NCBI GenBank assembly: GCA_945870085.1
Contig: CAMBQX010000054.1
Location: 1-10,077 of the forward strand
Direction: 5' to 3'
Origin: Bifidobacterium breve
GTDB taxonomy: Bacteria > Actinomycetota > Actinomycetes > S36-B12
Length of the DNA stretch: 10,077 bases
The position numbers and the translations under genes are program-made. The notes under the pieces are model-generated. The model was given only the letters and a program-made list of their open reading frames with translations, had not been told where the DNA came from and made no database searches. Within the stretch, counting starts at the first letter, position 1; the number at the start of each line of letters is the position of its first letter. Positions 5,493-10,077 of the stretch are shown here, piece after piece.

Positions 5493-6659
5493 GTGTCTTA
5501 CACCCTCACCGTTGACGCATTTAAGTGGCGCGGGCATCTCGCTGCAATGAACGAGGCCATGAAGCGCAATACCGGAGCAAATGTCGTCGGGGTGATCAAA
5601 AGCAATGGCTACGGCTTTGGCCAATCCCTCCTTGCCCACGAATCCGACCGCTTAGGTCTTGACACTGCTGCGGTGGGCACGGTTTTTGAAATCGACGACG
5701 TACTCACTTCATTCCACGGCGACGTCGTCGTGCTTGAGCCCTTCGAACCACGCGATGCCGCAGCAGCGACCGCTTGGGTGATGGCTAGGCAGCGCCACGA
5801 TGCATCACGACTTGTTTGCACCGTGGCAAGTGAGCCAGCGCTAAGAGTTTTAATTGAAGGCCGTGGCTCAGCGCGGGTGCTGCTGGAGGCGCAGACCTCA
5901 ATGCATCGGTTCGGTTTCAGTGAATCAGATTTGCTACGCCTACTTGCTGACCCCGCGGTTCGCGGTTCACTTTCTAGTGGTCACGTTCAGGTTCTTGGTT
6001 TGTCACTTCACCTACCAATTTCACAACCAGCGGATGAAGTCAGTATCCAAGGCGTAGCTAGCGGCACCGCGCGGGTCCGTGAAGTCACCCGGTGGGCTGG
6101 TCTCTGGCAAGCCGAGACCGCGGTTTGGAGTGGCTCCCACGCCCCCGCGAGCACCGTTTGGGTTTCACATCTTGATGACTCGGAACTCGCGGCGGTCGCG
6201 CGCACAGCCGACGAACTTGTTATTCGTGCACGCATCGGCACCCGTCTTTGGCTCGGACAGCGGTCTGCGCTTGCCGCTGCTGGCACCGTGTTGGCAGTTC
6301 ACCCCCTACCAAATGGCACCCATGTGGGTTACCGTCAGCGCACCGGCCCCAAAGACAGCACCCTTGTCGTCGTGTCAGGGGGCACCGCGCATGGCATTGG
6401 CTTGACTGCACCAACACCCGCAACATCAATGAAGCAACGCGCCGTTACCGCCGGCACCGGTGTCCTGGACGCAGCCGGACGAGCTCTTTCTCCATTTACC
6501 TGGGCCGGTAAGCAACGCTGGTTTGCTGAGCCACCACATCAACATCACTCAATGCTTTGGTTGCCGCGCGGGTGTGTTATCCCCGCAGTCGGAGATTTCG
6601 TAACGGCTGAAGTGCGCTTTACCACTTCTAGATTTGATGCGGTGCTCGGACTCGATTGA
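5493..6659 (+). CDS. Alanine-racemase-like fold-type III PLP enzyme (divergent C-terminal domain)
   Basis: The protein has 388 residues from a GTG start with AAGGGGA about 5 bases upstream. The N-terminal barrel carries GVIKSNGYGFG, whose K36 matches the PLP-binding lysine of alanine racemase (VKANAYGHG type), MHRFGF (137-142), an LSLHLP strand with H173, and ARIGTRLWLG (246-255), matching the R-x-G-x-x-L-Y-G motif whose arginine contacts the PLP ring. In the C-terminal domain HVGYRQRT keeps a tyrosine (Y280) where the second catalytic base is expected. The usual P-I-G-Y-A-D-G is changed to VSGGTAHGI, and the substrate-loop C-M-D-Q motif is not seen; HHSMLWLPRG lies in that region. It is either a true alanine racemase of an unusual branch or a relative with another substrate. 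Its place 9 bases after the FemX-like gene suggests a role in the lipid II peptide. Its stop directly abuts the opposing gene. Confidence 0.82.
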   Translation: MSYTLTVDAFKWRGHLAAMNEAMKRNTGANVVGVIKSNGYGFGQSLLAHESDRLGLDTAAVGTVFEIDDVLTSFHGDVVVLEPFEPRDAAAATAWVMARQRHDASRLVCTVASEPALRVLIEGRGSARVLLEAQTSMHRFGFSESDLLRLLADPAVRGSLSSGHVQVLGLSLHLPISQPADEVSIQGVASGTARVREVTRWAGLWQAETAVWSGSHAPASTVWVSHLDDSELAAVARTADELVIRARIGTRLWLGQRSALAAAGTVLAVHPLPNGTHVGYRQRTGPKDSTLVVVSGGTAHGIGLTAPTPATSMKQRAVTAGTGVLDAAGRALSPFTWAGKQRWFAEPPHQHHSMLWLPRGCVIPAVGDFVTAEVRFTTSRFDAVLGLD

Positions 6660-8054
6660 TTAACTCGCGCGGTTAAACGTGAAGACGTCAGCGGCACGGT
6701 CATACGGGCCACCACCTGGATCATCTGCGTCCTCGGCAAAGCCATCATTTCTAATTGGATCATTTTCAGGTTTAACAATGTCGCGAATTACCATTACTGC
6801 GAAGAAAACCGTGGCCGCTATATGCACGATGATCGCGGTCGCATACCACTGCTGCGTTAGACCTTTCACGCCTTCGTTACCGTACCCGACTAAGAACCAC
6901 CAGACCGCAACGAAGTAAATGAGCTCACCTACTTGCCAAATAATGAAGTCTCGCCACCTGGGCCTAGCCATCACCGCGAGGGGTATCAACCAGAGCACGT
7001 ATTGCGGAGAGTAGACCTTATTCGTTACGGCAAATGCTGCGATAATCAAAAAGAGCAATTGAGCCAATCGTGGCCGCTGCTTGGCTCGCAAGGCAAGTAT
7101 GGCAATTGCAACGCACAAAATTAGGAAGCAACCGGTGGCCACCGTGTTGAGCTTGTCACTTGGCACCGTTGGCAGTTCAAATTCAGCGAGTGCGAACCAA
7201 AGGGATCCGAAATCCTGACCTCGATTTTGGCTGAAGGTGTAGAAGAATGCCCAACCGTCGAAGTTTCCGACCATGAATGGCAGATTCACCATTAACCAAG
7301 TGAGCACCGTGCCACCAACTAGTGCTACTAATGGTCGCCATTTACCCGAGCGAATTGTCAACACCAAGAAGGCGCCGAGAAACAACACGGGATAAAACTT
7401 TGCAGCGACTGCAAGGCCAAGTAGCAGGCCCGCGGCAAATGGTCGATTGCGCGACCAGAGCAACAGGGCAACTCCGGCGAATGCGAGCGGCAGTAGATCC
7501 CAATTTATCGTTGCAGCAAAAAGCACACCCGGGGCCAGGGCGAACATTGCGGCATCCCATGGGCGCCGCCGAACAGTAAGTGCCGTCGCAACTATCGCAA
7601 TCAATAGCGGGATGAAAAGTAGTATGACGTTGACGTCGAAGAAGACCGTGCTGGCCGGTGCTTGTGGCATGATTCCCGTTATAACCCGGGTGATCATCGC
7701 CGCGATCTGCATGAAGACCCCGGTTAGTACCGGGTACTCGAGTGGGGTTTGACCCGGTGCTGTTTGCAGGTAGGGCAGGAGGCCGTCGGCGAACCCTCGA
7801 AATGAAAATAGGGGTGGGATATCCGAATAGCACAGATGTTCGTAGTTCTCTGGGGATACCCAACCCGTACTGCGGCACGATAAGTCAAGGAAGTACCCGA
7901 ATGCGTAGATAAATGCCGAGAGCGCTACTAAAACACGCAGCGGATTCCACCAGGTGCTTCCACTCTTAAAGCGCCCTATTGGGCCGCCTATTGCATTACT
8001 TCCGCCGGCCGCAATCGAGTCGGCATTTGAGGGCTTGACAACCTGTTTACTCAC
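6660..8054 (-). CDS. GT87 family polytopic membrane glycosyltransferase (Rv0051-like)
   Basis: The protein has 464 residues with about ten or eleven hydrophobic segments, the first near 39-58 and the last near 405-424, and short hydrophilic ends. Recognisable GT87/DUF2029 blocks are CYSDIPPLF (D78, a candidate catalytic acid in the first loop), RGFADGLLPY, LEYPVLTGVF (105-114), NWDLLPLAF (184-192), AAKFYPVLFLG (217-227) and NKVYSPQYVLWLIPLA (345-360). GT87 enzymes are GT-C mannosyl- or arabinosyltransferases using polyprenyl-phosphate sugars; the specific acceptor here is unknown. A GTG start overlaps the PBP stop by 4 bases (GTGA), so the two are translationally coupled, as the ponA1-Rv0051 pairing in Mycobacterium would suggest. 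The acidic, Gly-rich cytoplasmic tail (about 427-464) is probably disordered. The 3' end abuts the opposing racemase-like gene without a gap. Confidence 0.88.
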   Translation of the reverse strand: MSKQVVKPSNADSIAAGGSNAIGGPIGRFKSGSTWWNPLRVLVALSAFIYAFGYFLDLSCRSTGWVSPENYEHLCYSDIPPLFSFRGFADGLLPYLQTAPGQTPLEYPVLTGVFMQIAAMITRVITGIMPQAPASTVFFDVNVILLFIPLLIAIVATALTVRRRPWDAAMFALAPGVLFAATINWDLLPLAFAGVALLLWSRNRPFAAGLLLGLAVAAKFYPVLFLGAFLVLTIRSGKWRPLVALVGGTVLTWLMVNLPFMVGNFDGWAFFYTFSQNRGQDFGSLWFALAEFELPTVPSDKLNTVATGCFLILCVAIAILALRAKQRPRLAQLLFLIIAAFAVTNKVYSPQYVLWLIPLAVMARPRWRDFIIWQVGELIYFVAVWWFLVGYGNEGVKGLTQQWYATAIIVHIAATVFFAVMVIRDIVKPENDPIRNDGFAEDADDPGGGPYDRAADVFTFNRAS

Positions 8055-10077
8055 CCAGGCACCGCCTCATCAGTTGGCGGTGCTGGTGGAGCAGTAGTTG
8101 GTGCCGGTGCCACCTCGGGTTCAGGTGCACTCTCGTCACCTGGTTGCAGCGGTTCAGGGGCCTCGACACTTGGCGCTGGTGCGCCACTAGCCGACGCGTC
8201 GGCGCTGGGCTCGGGGCCGAATTCAATAACACTCGGGGTTGGGCAGCCAACGGGTATTTTGGTTCCGTCGGTCGGCATGATCAAAGGGCAATCAGGTGCC
8301 ACAGTGAGATCACCGGTTGCTGGGGTGAAGTCAACGATCGGTTCATTAACGAGCGCCGCGGTCATGAATGCGGTCCAAATAGCCGCCGGATAAGACCCGC
8401 CGGTAACCGTGCCTAGCCCACCGGTACCAGAAAGTGAAACAGGCAGGCCGCTGGCGTCCTCCTTGGCCATTAGTACCGCTGTAACGAGTTGCGGGGTGTA
8501 CCCAACAAACCACGCACTTTTATTGCCGTCGGTGGTACCGGTCTTTGCCGCGGCTGGCCGACCCAGTTTCTGTGCAGCAAAAGCGGTGCCGTCGGTGACT
8601 ACTTTACTCAAGGTGTAACTAACGCTATTTGCAATATTAGCTTCGAACGCGACCACCGTCTTGGGTTGATATTCAAACAACAACCCGCCGTTTAGACCCA
8701 TCACCGACTTGATGTAAGTCGTCTCAGATCGGAGACCTTCTGAGGCGAAAGTTGCGTAAGCATTTGCCATGCTCAACCCCGACGGTGACGCCGTCCCGAG
8801 CACGAAAGTTAGATCGAGGTTGTCAAGATTTAAGCCCGGTGTGGTGTCAGGAACACCTGCCCGAATTGCCGATTCGGCTACAGCGTCAATACCAACTTCA
8901 GACTCCAACTGCACATAGGCCGAGTTGATGCTGAACTCCGTTGCTTGGAGCAATGAAACTGGACCATATGACTTATCGCCGTAGTTCGAGAACGTGTAAC
9001 CATTGACGGTGGAAGGTGAATCACCATTTAGTTCAGTGCCAAGGGGTATACCCTGCTCAAATGCGGTGGCCAACGCGAACGGCTTGAATGTTGACCCTGC
9101 CTGCGCAAACTCTCGGGTCGCATTATTGATTTGATCATCGATGAAGTTTTTGCCCGCGTACATAGCAACAACTTCGCCAGTGCCCGGGCGCACGGCAACT
9201 AATCCAATACGCAGACCCTCGGTGTTGGCATCGGGGCCCACCTTGCGCACCGCTGCGGTCGCACCTTTTTGGGCGCCCTTTTCGAATGTAGACGTTATGC
9301 GCAAACCACCGCGTTGAATCTCGGTTTCATCAAAACCCAAAGTAACTAACTGGTTGGTCACCGCCTGCAGCAAGAAACCCGTTTGACCGCCCAAGCGGTT
9401 TCCAGCTTTTTGTTTCAGAATTACCGGGAACTTTTCGGCTTTGCGTTGCTGTGGTGTCAGCCAGCCCTGCTCAATCATTGAATCAAGGACATAAGCCCAG
9501 CGAGCCTTAAGTGCTGACAGGTTGTCCTCCGGGGCCAGGCCATTTGGCGACTTGATAACTGAGGCGAGCACCGCCGCCTGTGCTACGTCAAGGTTTTCGA
9601 CAGATTTACCGAAGTACGCGATCGACGCCGCCTCGATTCCGTAGGCCCCACGACCAAAGTAGATCGTGTTGAAATAGTCCTCCAGGATTTGATCCTTAGA
9701 GACGACTGTTTCCAATTTGAACGCGAGTAAAAGCTCTTTGGCCTTACGGCTCCAGGTGCGCTCCTGCGTTAAGTAGGCATTCTTGGCGTACTGCTGGGTG
9801 ATAGTTGAACCACCCTGTGTCGAGCCGCCCTGTAAATTGTTTATGACTGCGCGCCCAATACCAAGTGGTGATACACCACCGTGTTCATAGAAGGTTCGGT
9901 CTTCGGCTGCAAGAACCGCATGCTGGGCATCGAGTGGTACATCAACAAGTGCCACGCTTCGGCGGGTGGCCTCGCCTAGTCTTCCGAGTTCAGTGGTGCC
10001 GTCAGCCCAATAGACGATGGTCGCCTCACTCGTTGAAACTTCGTTTGGTGATGGCACATCGGTACGTGAAACCGCCA
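8051..10077 (-). CDS. Class A penicillin-binding protein, transglycosylase-transpeptidase (5' end beyond window)
   Basis: The frame is open to the right edge, and upstream codons (VSRTDVPSPNE) continue the family's conserved pre-catalytic region, so the GTG at 10057 is not the true start. The cytoplasmic tail and membrane anchor lie outside the window. Counting from that GTG, the GT51 domain has AEDRTFYEHGG (catalytic E52), GGSTITQQ (82-89), RKAKE (104-108) and KDQILEDYFNTIYFGRGAYG (121-140). The transpeptidase domain has the acyl-serine motif STFK (S322, K325), SIN (376-378) and KTGT (505-508). All catalytic motifs are intact, so it should polymerise glycan strands and crosslink peptides outside the membrane. 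A Pro/Ala/Glu/Ser-rich tail of about 55 residues follows (from about 614), as in many actinobacterial PBP1 proteins. It resembles mycobacterial PonA1 in sequence layout and neighbours. Confidence 0.95.
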   Translation of the reverse strand, partial: AVSRTDVPSPNEVSTSEATIVYWADGTTELGRLGEATRRSVALVDVPLDAQHAVLAAEDRTFYEHGGVSPLGIGRAVINNLQGGSTQGGSTITQQYAKNAYLTQERTWSRKAKELLLAFKLETVVSKDQILEDYFNTIYFGRGAYGIEAASIAYFGKSVENLDVAQAAVLASVIKSPNGLAPEDNLSALKARWAYVLDSMIEQGWLTPQQRKAEKFPVILKQKAGNRLGGQTGFLLQAVTNQLVTLGFDETEIQRGGLRITSTFEKGAQKGATAAVRKVGPDANTEGLRIGLVAVRPGTGEVVAMYAGKNFIDDQINNATREFAQAGSTFKPFALATAFEQGIPLGTELNGDSPSTVNGYTFSNYGDKSYGPVSLLQATEFSINSAYVQLESEVGIDAVAESAIRAGVPDTTPGLNLDNLDLTFVLGTASPSGLSMANAYATFASEGLRSETTYIKSVMGLNGGLLFEYQPKTVVAFEANIANSVSYTLSKVVTDGTAFAAQKLGRPAAAKTGTTDGNKSAWFVGYTPQLVTAVLMAKEDASGLPVSLSGTGGLGTVTGGSYPAAIWTAFMTAALVNEPIVDFTPATGDLTVAPDCPLIMPTDGTKIPVGCPTPSVIEFGPEPSADASASGAPAPSVEAPEPLQPGDESAPEPEVAPAPTTAPPAPPTDEAVPG

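Noticed and set aside
7342..7878. A 178-codon minus-strand frame inside the GT87 gene
   Set aside because: It is out of frame with the well-supported membrane protein, rich in Arg/Cys/Pro with no hydrophobic segments or motifs, as expected for a shadow frame.
10055..10057. GTG as the true start of the penicillin-binding protein
   Set aside because: The frame continues upstream to the window edge with family-like residues, and a start here would leave the enzyme without a membrane anchor.

Overview
The window looks like chromosomal DNA from an actinobacterium (Actinomycetota). The evidence is the order of cell-wall and ribosomal genes: a class A penicillin-binding protein, then a GT87 membrane glycosyltransferase, near an rpsF-ssb-rpsR-rplI operon. 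This matches the ponA1-Rv0051-...-rpsF-ssb-rpsR1-rplI neighbourhood of Mycobacterium. The protein sequences agree: L9 begins MKLIL, SSB ends in an acidic DEPPF tip, and the PBP has a Pro/Ala/Glu-rich tail. Base composition looks moderate rather than very high in GC, and spacing is tight (1-4 base overlaps, one zero-gap gene pair). A small-genome or aquatic lineage is therefore possible, but that is inference only.

Layout. (1) Bases 1-2508, minus strand: a ribosomal operon read right to left, rpsF, ssb, rpsR, rplI, followed by two tandem small membrane proteins of the DUF805 family; the second runs off the left edge. (2) Bases 2509-2794: the divergent control region. On the minus strand it carries an rpsF leader that can fold to hide the rpsF ribosome-binding site and that resembles the S6:S18 autoregulatory element. 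On the plus strand it carries three GGTACC palindromes at exact 12-base spacing just before a toxin-antitoxin operon. (3) Bases 2795-3468, plus strand: a VapBC-type pair, a ribbon-helix-helix antitoxin and a PIN-domain toxin. (4) Bases 3540-6659, plus strand: an exonuclease III-like nuclease, a FemX/MurM-like lipid II aminoacyltransferase and a divergent alanine-racemase-like PLP protein, packed with 3- and 9-base gaps. (5) Bases 6660-10077, minus strand: a GT87 polytopic glycosyltransferase and a class A PBP whose 5' end lies beyond the right edge. The two overlap by 4 bases.

Functionally the window combines translation and replication housekeeping (S6, SSB, S18, L9), peptidoglycan assembly (PBP, FemX-like, racemase-like, GT87) and DNA repair (Xth), with a toxin-antitoxin module at the boundary. 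The FemX-like and racemase-like genes are the pair most likely to work together, on the peptide stem or bridge of lipid II. No tRNA, rRNA, CRISPR array, insertion sequence or phage gene was seen. Nothing clearly amounts to a wholly new system. The points most worth following are the rpsF leader, the periodic operator, the cysteine-free S18 and the divergent racemase-like partner of FemX.
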